Of a stretch of 10,687 nucleotides of DNA, positions 1-6,715 are shown one piece after another. The notes below the pieces were generated by a model. It was not told where the DNA came from and made no database searches. It was given only the letters and a program-made list of their open reading frames with translations. The DNA comes from CAYUKK01 sp964445305 (GTDB lineage: Bacteria; Acidobacteriota; Aminicenantia; Aminicenantales; UBA8522), in assembly GCA_964445305.1 (NCBI GenBank), contig CAYUKK010000163.1:1-10687 (forward strand). Reading direction: 5' to 3'. Both the position numbers and the translations under genes were made by a program. Within the stretch, counting starts at the first letter, position 1. Each line of letters starts with the position of its first letter.

Positions 1-1
1 C

Positions 2-790
2 GAGGGCCAAACCATTCCCATTGCGGGCGCCGATTTTTCAGTCAGGCTGGACAAGTTCGTCACCGAATACTACCCGAACGGGAGTGTTAAAGATTGGAAA
101 AGCCATTTGACAGTCCTCGAGAAGGGGAAAGAGGTCCGGCAAAAAGCAATCGAGGTCAACCATCCCCTCAAACATCGAGGTTACCTTTTTTACCAAAGCG
201 GTTACGGCTGGGACTGGCCGAGAGCAAGGCTCGAGATTTGGGTAAGAAAGTCCGACCAGGCCTCAGCGATAGAGAAGATTTTTCTTCGGGTTGGTCAAAA
301 GCAAAGTCTTGAGGGCGGAAACATTGACGTTATGGCCCACCGCTTCCTTCCCGATTTCGTGCTCGATGAAAGAAGGCAACCAGCCACACGCTCGCTCGAG
401 CCACACAACCCGGCCGTTTTTCTGGAAAGCTGGAAAAATGGAGAAAAAGTATTTTCGGGCTGGGTCTTCGCCAAGTTCCCTGATTTTGGGCGCGTCCACG
501 GGACAGCGGCGGCCGACCTGTCCTTCGAGCTCAAAGACATCGATGCCCCACCGTATTCAGTCATCCAGATGGCCAAAGACCCCGGCGTTCCCCTCATTTG
601 GTTGGGGTGCGCGGTCCTCATGGGTGGCCTCTTCCTCGCTTTCTACTGGCCAAGCCGGGAATTGCGCATCGTCATCGAGGAAACCAATGGCAAATCCGAA
701 CTCACCGTTGGTGGCTCTGCCAGCAAGGGAAGCGACGCTTTTGAGCAGGAATTTTCCGCTATCATGGATTCTCTAAGGAAAACAAGATGA
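2..790 (+). CDS. resB: Cytochrome c biogenesis protein ResB (Ccs1), C-terminal part, 5' truncated
   Basis: ResB works with ResC as the System II machinery that carries haem across the cytoplasmic membrane and attaches it to apocytochromes c. The reading frame is open from base 2 to a TGA at 788-790, giving 262 visible residues; the N-terminal membrane helices lie outside the window. The visible part has the family's large periplasmic domain: a KDWKSHLTVLE stretch, then VNHPLKHRGYLFYQSGYGW, a very characteristic ResB signature, and later a region ending in DPGVPLIW that leads into the last membrane helix (roughly bases 584-646). A short cytoplasmic, charged tail follows. The stop overlaps the start of resC as ATGA, so the two are translationally coupled, as is usual for this pair. 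The truncation comes from the window edge and is not a mutation. The identification is firm; only the true start is unknown. Confidence 0.94.
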   Translation, partial: EGQTIPIAGADFSVRLDKFVTEYYPNGSVKDWKSHLTVLEKGKEVRQKAIEVNHPLKHRGYLFYQSGYGWDWPRARLEIWVRKSDQASAIEKIFLRVGQKQSLEGGNIDVMAHRFLPDFVLDERRQPATRSLEPHNPAVFLESWKNGEKVFSGWVFAKFPDFGRVHGTAAADLSFELKDIDAPPYSVIQMAKDPGVPLIWLGCAVLMGGLFLAFYWPSRELRIVIEETNGKSELTVGGSASKGSDAFEQEFSAIMDSLRKTR

Positions 791-1605
791 GTGAAGGAAC
801 CTTTTTTCTTCTCACGTTTATTTTGTATGCCCTTGGCGCCATCTTTCATCTCGCTTACTCTTTTTCTCGGAAAGAGAGCTTAGCCAGGACTGGTTCATCG
901 CTGGCCTTCGGTGGCCTTCTTCTCCACACCCTTGCCTTGATCCTGAGGACAGTGGAAAGTGGCCATGCTCCCTTCACCAATATGTACGAATCCCTCTCTT
1001 TCCTGGCTTGGTCAACGGTTCTCGCCTATCTCTTCGTCGAGCGGAAATACAAGCTGCGCCGTGCTGGAGCCTATATTTTTCTTTTGGTCATCGCCTTGAT
1101 GGCCTTAGCTTCCTCACCGCTCATGCCCAAGGAAGCAACTCCCCTCGTTCCCGCCCTCCAGAGCTACTGGTTGTGGCTCCATGTCTCGGTGACTCTTCTG
1201 GGAGAGGCGTTCTTCGCCATTGCCTTCGTCACGAGCATCCTCTATCTTCGAGCCGAGTCCAGAGAGAAAAAGAGCGGCGCTTCGAAACGGCGCCCAACCG
1301 CTGCCGAGCTTGATTCCGTCAGTTACCGGGCTGTAGCTGTCGGGTTTCCTCTTTTTACTCTGGGCGGTCTTGTTTTCGGCATGGTCTGGGCCCATAAAGC
1401 CTGGGGTAGCTACTGGAGCTGGGATCCTAAGGAAGTCTGGAGTCTCATCACCTGGTTTGTCTTTGCTCTTTACCTTCATACCCGAATTGTTATGGGCTGG
1501 AAGGGCCGACGCTCAGCCGTCATCGCCATCCTTGGATTCCTCACTGCCCTGTTCACCTACTTCGGGGTCAATTATCTTCTTTCCGGACTCCACAGTTACG
1601 TTTAA
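787..1605 (+). CDS. resC: Cytochrome c biogenesis protein ResC/CcsA (System II haem handling; also called CcsB in TIGR03144)
   Basis: This 272-residue polytopic membrane protein is the haem-handling half of the System II cytochrome c synthase, acting on the outer face of the cytoplasmic membrane. The tryptophan-rich WWD signature is complete at residues 206-218 (WGSYWSWDPKEVW). Three histidines fall where the family's haem ligands are expected: H132 (P-His1, in a WLWLHVS context), H231 (membrane His after the WWD loop, LYLHTR) and H269 (P-His2, LHSYV at the C terminus). Their spacing matches characterised fused CcsBA enzymes. Several hydrophobic helices cover the remainder. The start ATG at 787 overlaps the resB stop and is preceded by AAGGA at 775-779. 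Length is normal for the unfused form. The neighbouring multihaem cytochromes, with about 35 haem sites, are its likely substrates, including two atypical motifs in the gene at 5431. Gene naming for this family is inconsistent in the literature. Confidence 0.95.
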   Translation: MSEGTFFLLTFILYALGAIFHLAYSFSRKESLARTGSSLAFGGLLLHTLALILRTVESGHAPFTNMYESLSFLAWSTVLAYLFVERKYKLRRAGAYIFLLVIALMALASSPLMPKEATPLVPALQSYWLWLHVSVTLLGEAFFAIAFVTSILYLRAESREKKSGASKRRPTAAELDSVSYRAVAVGFPLFTLGGLVFGMVWAHKAWGSYWSWDPKEVWSLITWFVFALYLHTRIVMGWKGRRSAVIAILGFLTALFTYFGVNYLLSGLHSYV

Positions 1606-1823
1606 GAAGCTCCCGAACCTTGGAGCTCCGATTGACCAAGGCGAGCCTTGACAGGTCAAAAGAGCACGGAGAACAAATACGAGAGAGCAACTCGCGAAGT
1701 GGTTCGATCCAGGGGACCGGAAAGAGAAAAGGCGGCCGAACTCGTCGAGGTGGCTTTCCTTCATCGAGGAGTTGTTGACAAAGCTCCTCCAAACCGTAAA
1801 ATTGTTGGAAACGCCAGTGGCCC
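1606..1823. other. Intergenic region with post-stop hairpin and possible decayed coding remnant
   Basis: This is the only sizeable gap in the first 4.6 kb. Immediately after the resC stop, 1606-1613 and 1622-1629 can form a hairpin (7 of 8 pairs, 8-base loop). There is no T-run after it, so it is not a convincing intrinsic terminator. The remainder is not AT-rich and reads as broken coding sequence: frames with first codons at 1606, 1607 and 1608 each stay open for long stretches but are interrupted by stops. One small frame could start at TTG 1648 (after AAGGCGAG) and would end at TGA 1825-1827, overlapping the Rieske start as ATGA. Its 59 residues resemble nothing I recognise. No gene is called here. 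Confidence 0.4.
1775..1802 (+). promoter_or_regulatory. Candidate sigma70-type promoter for the Rieske/cytochrome b/nonahaem operon
   Basis: A perfect TTGACA -35 box lies at 1775-1780 and a TAAAAT -10 box (5 of 6 consensus) at 1797-1802, with a 16-base spacer. The transcript would start near 1809, leaving only about 15 bases before the Rieske ATG at 1824. No good Shine-Dalgarno sequence fits in that leader (AGTGG at 1816-1820 is weak and close). The placement at the head of the bc-complex genes makes it credible; the short leader and the coding-like surroundings are reasons for caution. Confidence 0.45.
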
Positions 1824-2249
1824 ATGAACAGACGAAAATGGATTAACCTCTTTTTGGGTAGTTCGATCCTGGGCACCGTCAGTTCTTTCCTTTATCCCGT
1901 CATCCGCTATCTCATCCCGCCGCGTCAGGCACAAGCTCAAGCCCGGCGGGTATTTGCCGCCCAGGCCAGCGAGCTGGCTCCTAACTCAGCGAAGCTCTTT
2001 CGCTTTGGCTCAGCACCCGCTCTTCTTATCCGCACGGCCGAGGGTGAGCTTAGGGCCTACTCGGCAATCTGTACCCACCTGACTTGCACCGTCCACTATG
2101 AGGAGGAGACAGGAACGCTTCTCTGTCCCTGCCACAACGGTCGTTTTGATTTGGCCGGGAATGTTATTTCCGGACCGCCACCGCGGCCCCTTGAGGCTTA
2201 CGAAGTCGAGGTCCGGGCCAACGAGGTTTTCGTCTTCAAGAAAGATTAG
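1824..2249 (+). CDS. qcrA: Rieske [2Fe-2S] iron-sulfur subunit of a cytochrome bc/b6f-type complex
   Basis: This 141-residue subunit takes one electron from quinol at the Qo site of the adjacent cytochrome b and passes it to the c-type cytochrome partner. The N terminus MNRRKWINLFLG is a twin-arginine-type signal running into one hydrophobic helix (about residues 8-27), as usual for Tat-inserted Rieske proteins that stay anchored. Box I is CTHLTC at residues 83-88 and box II is CPCHNG starting at residue 101. C83, H85, C101 and H104 are the expected cluster ligands, and C88 and C103 the stabilising disulfide. The SGPPPRPL loop follows box II, as in the family. It is short but complete. The gene ends one base before the cytochrome b ATG, so the two are co-translated. 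Box II has N where many family members have G-S (CPCHGS), a change near the cluster that might affect its potential; that effect is inference. Confidence 0.96.
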   Translation: MNRRKWINLFLGSSILGTVSSFLYPVIRYLIPPRQAQAQARRVFAAQASELAPNSAKLFRFGSAPALLIRTAEGELRAYSAICTHLTCTVHYEEETGTLLCPCHNGRFDLAGNVISGPPPRPLEAYEVEVRANEVFVFKKD

Positions 2250-2250
2250 G

Positions 2251-3330
2251 ATGACCAAATTCCTGGAGCGTATCGGGTCCTACTTGGAGGGGAGGCTAAG
2301 AATCTCTGGCCTCCTCGAGTTCGGGCGCAAGAAAAAGGTTCCCGAGCACAAGCATTCCTTCTGGTATTATTTTGGCGGCCTCTGCCTTTTCCTTTTCTTC
2401 ATCCAGGTCGCCACGGGCATCCTCCTCCTCCTCTATTATGTCCCCTCCATCGACACGGCTCATGAGAGCATCCGGTTCATCATGAGCCAGGTGAAGTTCG
2501 GCTGGCTCATCAGGTCGGTCCACAGCTGGACAGCTAACATCCTCATCGGCACGATTTTTATCCACATGTTCAGCGCCTTCTTTTTGAAAGCCTACCGGCC
2601 GCCGCGGGAGCTCACCTGGGTGAGCGGGTTCTTCCTCCTCCTCATTTTTCTCGCCTTCGGGTTCAGTGGCTACCTCCTTCCCTGGAATGAGTTGGCCTTT
2701 TTCGCAACGCGCGTCGGAACGGATATCGCCGGGACCATTCCCCTCGTGGGCCAGACAATCAAGGAATTCCTCCTCGGCGGACCTGAGGTTTCGGGAGCCA
2801 CACTCAGCCGCTTTTTTTGGCTCCATGTGGCTGTGCTTCCAGCCCTTGCTCTTGCCTTCATCGGCCTCCACGTTCTCCTTGTCCAGCTCCACGGGATGAG
2901 CAAGCCCATCGGCCTCCGGGAGACCAAAGAAATCTCTTTCTATCCATATTTTTTCCTCAAGGATGCCCAAGTCTGGATGGTGGTCTTAGCCCTCATCGGC
3001 ATCCTGTGCGTCTTTTTCCCATGGGAAATAGGGACCAAGGCTGACCCCTTCGCGCCCACGCCGGTGGGGATCAAACCCGAGTGGTACTTCACTTTTGTTT
3101 TTACTACCCTTAAGATCGTGCCACCCCATATCCTAACCATCGAGGGTGAGGTCCTGGCCATCCTTGCCTTCCTCCTCGGTGCTTTCCTCTGGATGCTCGT
3201 GCCCTTTCTCGACCGGCGGGCCAGCCGGGACGAGAAAAGCCCGGTCCTATCGGTCTTAGGTTTTATTATTATCGTCTATATGGTTGCCATGACTCTCCTG
3301 ACATATCTTTTGCCCCAGGTGGGAAGATGA
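2251..3330 (+). CDS. qcrB: Cytochrome b (fused b6 + subunit IV type) of the Rieske/cytochrome b complex
   Basis: This 359-residue quinol-oxidising membrane subunit should bind two b haems. Helix B carries H91 and H105 (13 residues between) and helix D carries H192 and H207 (14 between). The 14-residue spacing is the b6f/Firmicutes-type pattern; mitochondrial-type bc1 has 13. About seven membrane helices fit four b6-like helices plus three subunit-IV-like helices in one chain. The Qo-site PEWY motif is intact at residues 276-279, and SGYLLPWNE after helix C is typical. The start is taken at ATG 2251, right after the Rieske stop; an upstream in-frame ATG at 2098 would overlap most of the Rieske C-terminal half and is not credible. 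The residues aligned with the haem-ci cysteines of b6 (Cys35) and of Bacillus-type proteins (Cys43) are Y40 and L48, so no covalent third haem is predicted. The stop overlaps the next gene as ATGA. Confidence 0.96.
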   Translation: MTKFLERIGSYLEGRLRISGLLEFGRKKKVPEHKHSFWYYFGGLCLFLFFIQVATGILLLLYYVPSIDTAHESIRFIMSQVKFGWLIRSVHSWTANILIGTIFIHMFSAFFLKAYRPPRELTWVSGFFLLLIFLAFGFSGYLLPWNELAFFATRVGTDIAGTIPLVGQTIKEFLLGGPEVSGATLSRFFWLHVAVLPALALAFIGLHVLLVQLHGMSKPIGLRETKEISFYPYFFLKDAQVWMVVLALIGILCVFFPWEIGTKADPFAPTPVGIKPEWYFTFVFTTLKIVPPHILTIEGEVLAILAFLLGAFLWMLVPFLDRRASRDEKSPVLSVLGFIIIVYMVAMTLLTYLLPQVGR

Positions 3331-4661
3331 GCCAACGACAAATTTCACGTTCGAGCGCAGTGCCTCTTGCGACCAGAGCCGGTCGCCTACGGTCGACAAA
3401 GACAGGCTCTCCACTGGCGTCCGCTCTCCTCTTCCTCGCCCTCGTTTCCATCCTCCCGGCATCCCTTCCTGCCCAGAAAAACTCCTGCCTCGATTGCCAC
3501 AGAGAGCTTGGAGACAAACTTCGCGCCCCCGCTGAGGCCATGGCCGGCGATATCCACGGGCAGTTCGGGCTCAGCTGTGCTGACTGCCATGGCGGCAACC
3601 CGCTGGAGGAGGATATGGAACGGGCAAAAGATAGAAGCTTCAAAGGAGTGCCTCCAAGAACGAGGATTCCAGAATTCTGCGGCGCTTGCCATGCTGATGG
3701 GGCCTTTATGCGCCGGTTCAACCCCAACTTGCGAATCGACCAGCTCAACCTCTACTGGACCAGCCAGCACGGTCAGTTGCTCAAGAAAGGAGACGATAAG
3801 GTAGCCACGTGCACTGATTGTCATGGTGTCCACGGCATCCACGCAGCCTCCTTCCCCAAGTCATGGACATTTGCCTGGAACATACCCCAAACGTGCGGCC
3901 GCTGCCATTCAGACAGGGATTATATGAGGCCCTACGGCCTCCCGGCCGACCAGGTTGAAGAATACAAGGCCAGTGTCCACGCTCAAGCCCTCTACGAAAA
4001 AAAGGACCTTTCCGCGCCTGTTTGCAATGATTGTCACGGCAATCATGGCGCCGCGCCGCCTGAGGTCAGCTCGGTGGCCTTTGTCTGCCGACAGTGCCAT
4101 CCCAGCGCTGGCGACCTTTTCTCCCGGAGCCCTCATAGGGCTGCCTTCGATGGCCTGGGCATTTCCGAGTGCGAGGCTTGCCATGGCAACCACAGGGTCT
4201 TGCGTCCTTCTGACGACATGCTCGCTGGCGGGAGCCAGGACGTTTGCCTCCGTTGTCACGACGCCGAAACCAATCCTTACCGAGTCGGGAAGGAGATCAA
4301 AAGGTTGGTGGATGCCTTTGTCGCTTCCTATGAAAATGCAGAAGCTCTTCTCTCCGCCGCCGAAAAGAAGGGAGTTGAAGTCAGCCCAGCCAAATTTAAG
4401 CTGCAGGAAGCTAATACGGCAATCATCCACCTCCGCAACCTGACCCATACCCTGTCCATTTCTGAGGTCGAAGCGAAGCTCAAAGATGGCGATATGGTCC
4501 TTGCCGAGGTCAAAGCGAGCGGCCAACGAGCGCTCGAAGAGGCCAGGTTCCGGCGGACTGGCCTCATCGTGGCCACCGTTTTCCTTCTCCTTCTGGCAGT
4601 AGCCATCTCCATCAAGCTCCGCGACCTCCGCCGGAGCTCCGGCCCGGAAGAGCAAACTTAG
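3327..4661 (+). CDS. Membrane-anchored nonahaem cytochrome c (doubled-CXXCH type) of the bc complex
   Basis: This 444-residue periplasmic electron carrier probably accepts electrons from the Rieske protein in place of cytochrome c1. It is translationally coupled to cytochrome b (ATGA overlap; AGGTGGG at 3317-3323 as ribosome site). An N-terminal hydrophobic segment (about residues 31-48) acts as signal or anchor; it is preceded by an unusually long basic leader, and GTG 3360 is an alternative start. Nine CXXCH motifs run from C54 to H311: a lone first haem, then four pairs, each introduced by a [ST/D]xHxxx-type histidine. Residues 312-410 are haem-free, charged and helical, with H368 and H374 close together, and are followed by a C-terminal membrane helix (412-430) and a basic tail. 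The same repeat design is seen in the two undecahaem proteins downstream, with one pair more. No catalytic motif was recognised, so an electron-transfer role is preferred over a reductase role. Family: multihaem cytochrome c with doubled CXXCH motifs. Confidence 0.94.
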   Translation: MSQRQISRSSAVPLATRAGRLRSTKTGSPLASALLFLALVSILPASLPAQKNSCLDCHRELGDKLRAPAEAMAGDIHGQFGLSCADCHGGNPLEEDMERAKDRSFKGVPPRTRIPEFCGACHADGAFMRRFNPNLRIDQLNLYWTSQHGQLLKKGDDKVATCTDCHGVHGIHAASFPKSWTFAWNIPQTCGRCHSDRDYMRPYGLPADQVEEYKASVHAQALYEKKDLSAPVCNDCHGNHGAAPPEVSSVAFVCRQCHPSAGDLFSRSPHRAAFDGLGISECEACHGNHRVLRPSDDMLAGGSQDVCLRCHDAETNPYRVGKEIKRLVDAFVASYENAEALLSAAEKKGVEVSPAKFKLQEANTAIIHLRNLTHTLSISEVEAKLKDGDMVLAEVKASGQRALEEARFRRTGLIVATVFLLLLAVAISIKLRDLRRSSGPEEQT

Positions 4662-4745
4662 GATGGGTCAGGACGTGGCTTCCCTCCTCATGGGTCTTCT
4701 TGTGGCCGTACTCCGCCCCGTCGCCGCGTTTTCCTCGTTAAATTA

Positions 4746-4767
4746 TATAAAAATTATAGTTTTTATA
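4746..4767. repeat. AT-only perfect inverted repeat upstream of the tetrahaem promoter
   Basis: Arms TATAAAAA (4746-4753) and TTTTTATA (4760-4767) are perfect complements around the 6-base centre TTATAG. It lies in a 30-base A/T island inside GC-rich DNA and ends 10 bases before the -35 box at 4778. As an RNA hairpin it would be weak. As DNA it fits an operator or an A-tract UP element for the promoter that follows. A terminator role for the upstream operon is unlikely because the stem has no G:C pairs. Confidence 0.5.
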
Positions 4768-4777
4768 GGAATACTAG

Positions 4778-4806
4778 TTGACATGCTGAGCCGAGTTTCT
4801 TAGAAT
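4778..4806 (+). promoter_or_regulatory. Strong candidate sigma70-type promoter for the tetrahaem/undecahaem/cytochrome b operon
   Basis: TTGACA at 4778-4783 (6 of 6), a 17-base spacer and TAGAAT at 4801-4806 (5 of 6) make the best promoter match in the window. The predicted start is near 4813, giving a leader of about 35 bases that contains a good Shine-Dalgarno sequence (GAGGAAGG, 4836-4843) before ATG 4848. It separates the bc-complex genes from the second cytochrome cluster, so the two modules can be expressed independently. Confidence 0.62.
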
Positions 4807-4847
4807 GGAATTTCCTGTCGAAGCCATTTTCTCCTGAGGAAGGAAAA

Positions 4848-5369
4848 ATGAAGAAAGCCATTCTTTTCGCCGTCTTCGCTGCTGGCTCTGTCTTCATGAT
4901 TCTCCTGAGCCAGGAATTCATGTATGTCGGGGCGGCCAAGTGTCAGATTTGCCACAAAACGGAATCCCAAGGTCAGCAGTACCCCATCTGGCAGAAATCA
5001 AAGCACTCCACTTCTTTTCAAGCTTTGAGCTCCCCAGAGGGGGCAACTATTGCCCTGTCGGCGGGCGTCCAGAATGCTCCAGAGAGTCCAGTCTGTCTCA
5101 AATGTCATGCGCCGCTTTTTGCCAAAGCCTCGGAGATTAAGAATGAAGGAGTGACCTGCGAGGTCTGCCATGGGCCAGGAAGCGAGTACCGAAAGCTGAG
5201 CATCATGAAAGACCGTGCGGCGGCCGTGAAGAACGGACTCATTGTCTACGAATCCCAGGAAGCCATCCGCCAACAGTGCTTGAGTTGTCACGCGAACGCC
5301 CACGGCAAGAGCTTTGATTTTGTAGCCGCCTATGAAAAAATCAAGCACCTCAAGCCGGAATCAAAATAG
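4848..5369 (+). CDS. Tetrahaem cytochrome c, cytochrome c554-like
   Basis: This 173-residue periplasmic tetrahaem electron-transfer protein has CXXCH motifs at C32-H36, C83-H87, C104-H108 and C144-H148. The segment YVGAAKCQICHKTE, the later W-x-x-S-x-H segment (WQKSKHSTSF) and GVTCEVCHGPGSEY are typical of the cytochrome c554/c-prime family, which shuttles electrons between membrane oxidoreductases and terminal enzymes. The hydrophobic N terminus (about residues 4-20) is a signal peptide or an uncleaved anchor; no clear A-x-A cleavage site is visible. The start is well supported by GAGGAAGG four bases upstream and by a near-consensus promoter. As first gene of the operon with a strong promoter it may be made in excess over the larger cytochromes behind the hairpin at 5377-5410. 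That would suit a soluble shuttle between the anchored cytochromes. The partner and final acceptor cannot be read from the sequence. Confidence 0.92.
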   Translation: MKKAILFAVFAAGSVFMILLSQEFMYVGAAKCQICHKTESQGQQYPIWQKSKHSTSFQALSSPEGATIALSAGVQNAPESPVCLKCHAPLFAKASEIKNEGVTCEVCHGPGSEYRKLSIMKDRAAAVKNGLIVYESQEAIRQQCLSCHANAHGKSFDFVAAYEKIKHLKPESK

Positions 5370-5376
5370 TCACGGC

Positions 5377-5410
5377 CGCGCCGAGGCTCGAAAAGCTCAG
5401 CCTCGACGCG
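5377..5410 (+). promoter_or_regulatory. GC-rich intercistronic hairpin upstream of the undecahaem gene
   Basis: Arms 5377-5388 (CGCGCCGAGGCT) and 5399-5410 (AGCCTCGACGCG) pair at 11 of 12 positions, with one C/A mismatch and a 10-base loop. The hairpin starts 8 bases after the tetrahaem stop and ends just before the GTGAGG ribosome site (5415-5420) of the next gene. There is no T-run, so it is probably not a terminator. It could protect the upstream mRNA from 3' decay or limit translation of the next gene, setting unequal amounts within one operon. Confidence 0.55.
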
Positions 5411-5430
5411 CCGGGTGAGGACAACTTCTT

Positions 5431-6708
5431 GTGGGCCAGGTCTTCATCACCCTTGGGCTGCTGATATTCCTTAAGATTCCATTGCTCTCCCTGCCCAGCC
5501 AAGCGGCCACAGCTAACCAAAGATGCCTGGCCTGCCACGGCCAGGATTCAAAAATCAACGAAAAATATCAAATCAGCGAGGCGACTTTCGCTACGTCTGT
5601 CCATGGCCGTTTGGAATGCACGAGCTGTCATCGAGTGAGCGAGGGGGAAAGCGAAGCTGAAATCCCCCATGCTCGCGACATCCCCGATGTCCATTGCACG
5701 GCCGTTTGCCATCGAGAAAACGCAAAACCGAGGGAAGGGCTTGACCCCCTTATTTATCCGGATAGCGTCCACGGCCGGGCTTACCTGGAAAGAGGGGTCA
5801 AAGAAGCCGCCCGCTGCTGGGATTGCCACGGGAAGCACAACATCCGCCGACCCAACGACCCTGAATCGACAGTCCACCGAGCGAACATTCCCTTGACCTG
5901 CTCCGCCTGCCATGAGGATATGCACGTCGTGGTCAAGTATCATATCCACAAGGAAATGCCATACCAAGAATACAGGAGAAGTACGCATGGGAGAGCCCTT
6001 TTTGAAAAAGGGCTGGTTCGGTTTGCCGCAGTCTGTACGGACTGCCACGGCGTCCACAATATCCAGGGGGTTGGTCAGCCCCGCCTCATGGCCAAGCAAC
6101 CCGAGACTTGCGGGGCCTGCCATGAGCTCATCTACCAGGAATACAAAAAGAGCATCCACGGTCTCCAGGCTATGGCCGGAAATCCCGATGCACCCTTGTG
6201 CGTCGATTGTCATGGCGAACACGCCATCTACTCCCCTGAGGAACCCGTCTCGTCCACTTCTGCCAACAAGGTCCCTGATACTTGCTCGAGCTGTCATGCC
6301 CGACCCGAAATCATGAAGAAGTACGGAATTCCCCAGGACAGAATAGCCACGTTCATCGAGAGCATGCACGGCATAGCCGTCGGCTTCGGCTATAAAGCGG
6401 CGGCCAACTGCTCGAGCTGCCATGGAGTCCACGATATCCGCCCCGCCTCTGATCCCCTATCCCGAGTCAATCCCATCAATCTGGCCAAAACCTGCGGTCA
6501 GCCTCATTGCCATCCCCGGATGAGTGAGAAAATCGCCACGGCTAAGGTCCATATCGGCGTCGAAGAGAAAAGTCCGCCCGCGCTTTTCTATGTGCAAAGA
6601 GTGCTCCTCATTTTCGTCGCCGTCATTCTAAGCATCACCATCCTCTGGTTCATCCCCGGATTTATTAAGAAAGCGAGGCTGCTACGGACAAGGAAAGGGA
6701 AAAGTTAA
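5431..6708 (+). CDS. Undecahaem cytochrome c with CX3CH and CX4CH motifs, C-terminally anchored
   Basis: This 425-residue protein is predicted to conduct electrons in the periplasm. It begins at GTG 5431 (GTGAGG 10 bases upstream), with a short hydrophobic signal or anchor (about residues 5-21). Nine ordinary CXXCH motifs run from C32-H36 to CSSCH in the GVHDI context. Two further sites are expanded: CTAVCH (residues 89-94, CX3CH) and CGQPHCH (residues 355-361, CX4CH). The layout is one lone haem plus five pairs, each pair led by S[VTIM]HG, and four first-of-pair haems are followed by GxHxI. The downstream paralogue has plain CXXCH at both expanded positions, which supports all eleven as haem sites. 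CX4CH haem binding is established for Desulfovibrio cytochrome c3. A membrane helix at about 391-411 and a basic tail place the C terminus in the cytoplasm. Seven bases separate it from its paralogue. No enzyme motif was recognised. Confidence 0.93.
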   Translation: MGQVFITLGLLIFLKIPLLSLPSQAATANQRCLACHGQDSKINEKYQISEATFATSVHGRLECTSCHRVSEGESEAEIPHARDIPDVHCTAVCHRENAKPREGLDPLIYPDSVHGRAYLERGVKEAARCWDCHGKHNIRRPNDPESTVHRANIPLTCSACHEDMHVVVKYHIHKEMPYQEYRRSTHGRALFEKGLVRFAAVCTDCHGVHNIQGVGQPRLMAKQPETCGACHELIYQEYKKSIHGLQAMAGNPDAPLCVDCHGEHAIYSPEEPVSSTSANKVPDTCSSCHARPEIMKKYGIPQDRIATFIESMHGIAVGFGYKAAANCSSCHGVHDIRPASDPLSRVNPINLAKTCGQPHCHPRMSEKIATAKVHIGVEEKSPPALFYVQRVLLIFVAVILSITILWFIPGFIKKARLLRTRKGKS

Positions 6709-6715
6709 GAGAGGC

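Noticed and set aside
2098..2250. Upstream in-frame ATG as start of cytochrome b
   Set aside because: It would overlap the Rieske cluster-binding region in another frame; ATG 2251 directly after the Rieske stop gives the normal family N terminus.
2296..2970. Minus-strand open frame (224 codons) opposite cytochrome b
   Set aside because: Its very acidic, low-complexity product is what antisense of hydrophobic TTC/CTC-rich codons gives; the + strand is a clear cytochrome b.
3909..4655. Minus-strand open frame (248 codons) opposite the nonahaem gene
   Set aside because: Shadow of the + strand gene with no recognisable domain.
5548..6432. Long minus-strand open frame (294 codons) opposite the first undecahaem gene
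   Set aside because: It is the antisense of repeated CXXCH-coding sequence, shows no family motif or ribosome site, and the + strand frame is an unmistakable cytochrome.
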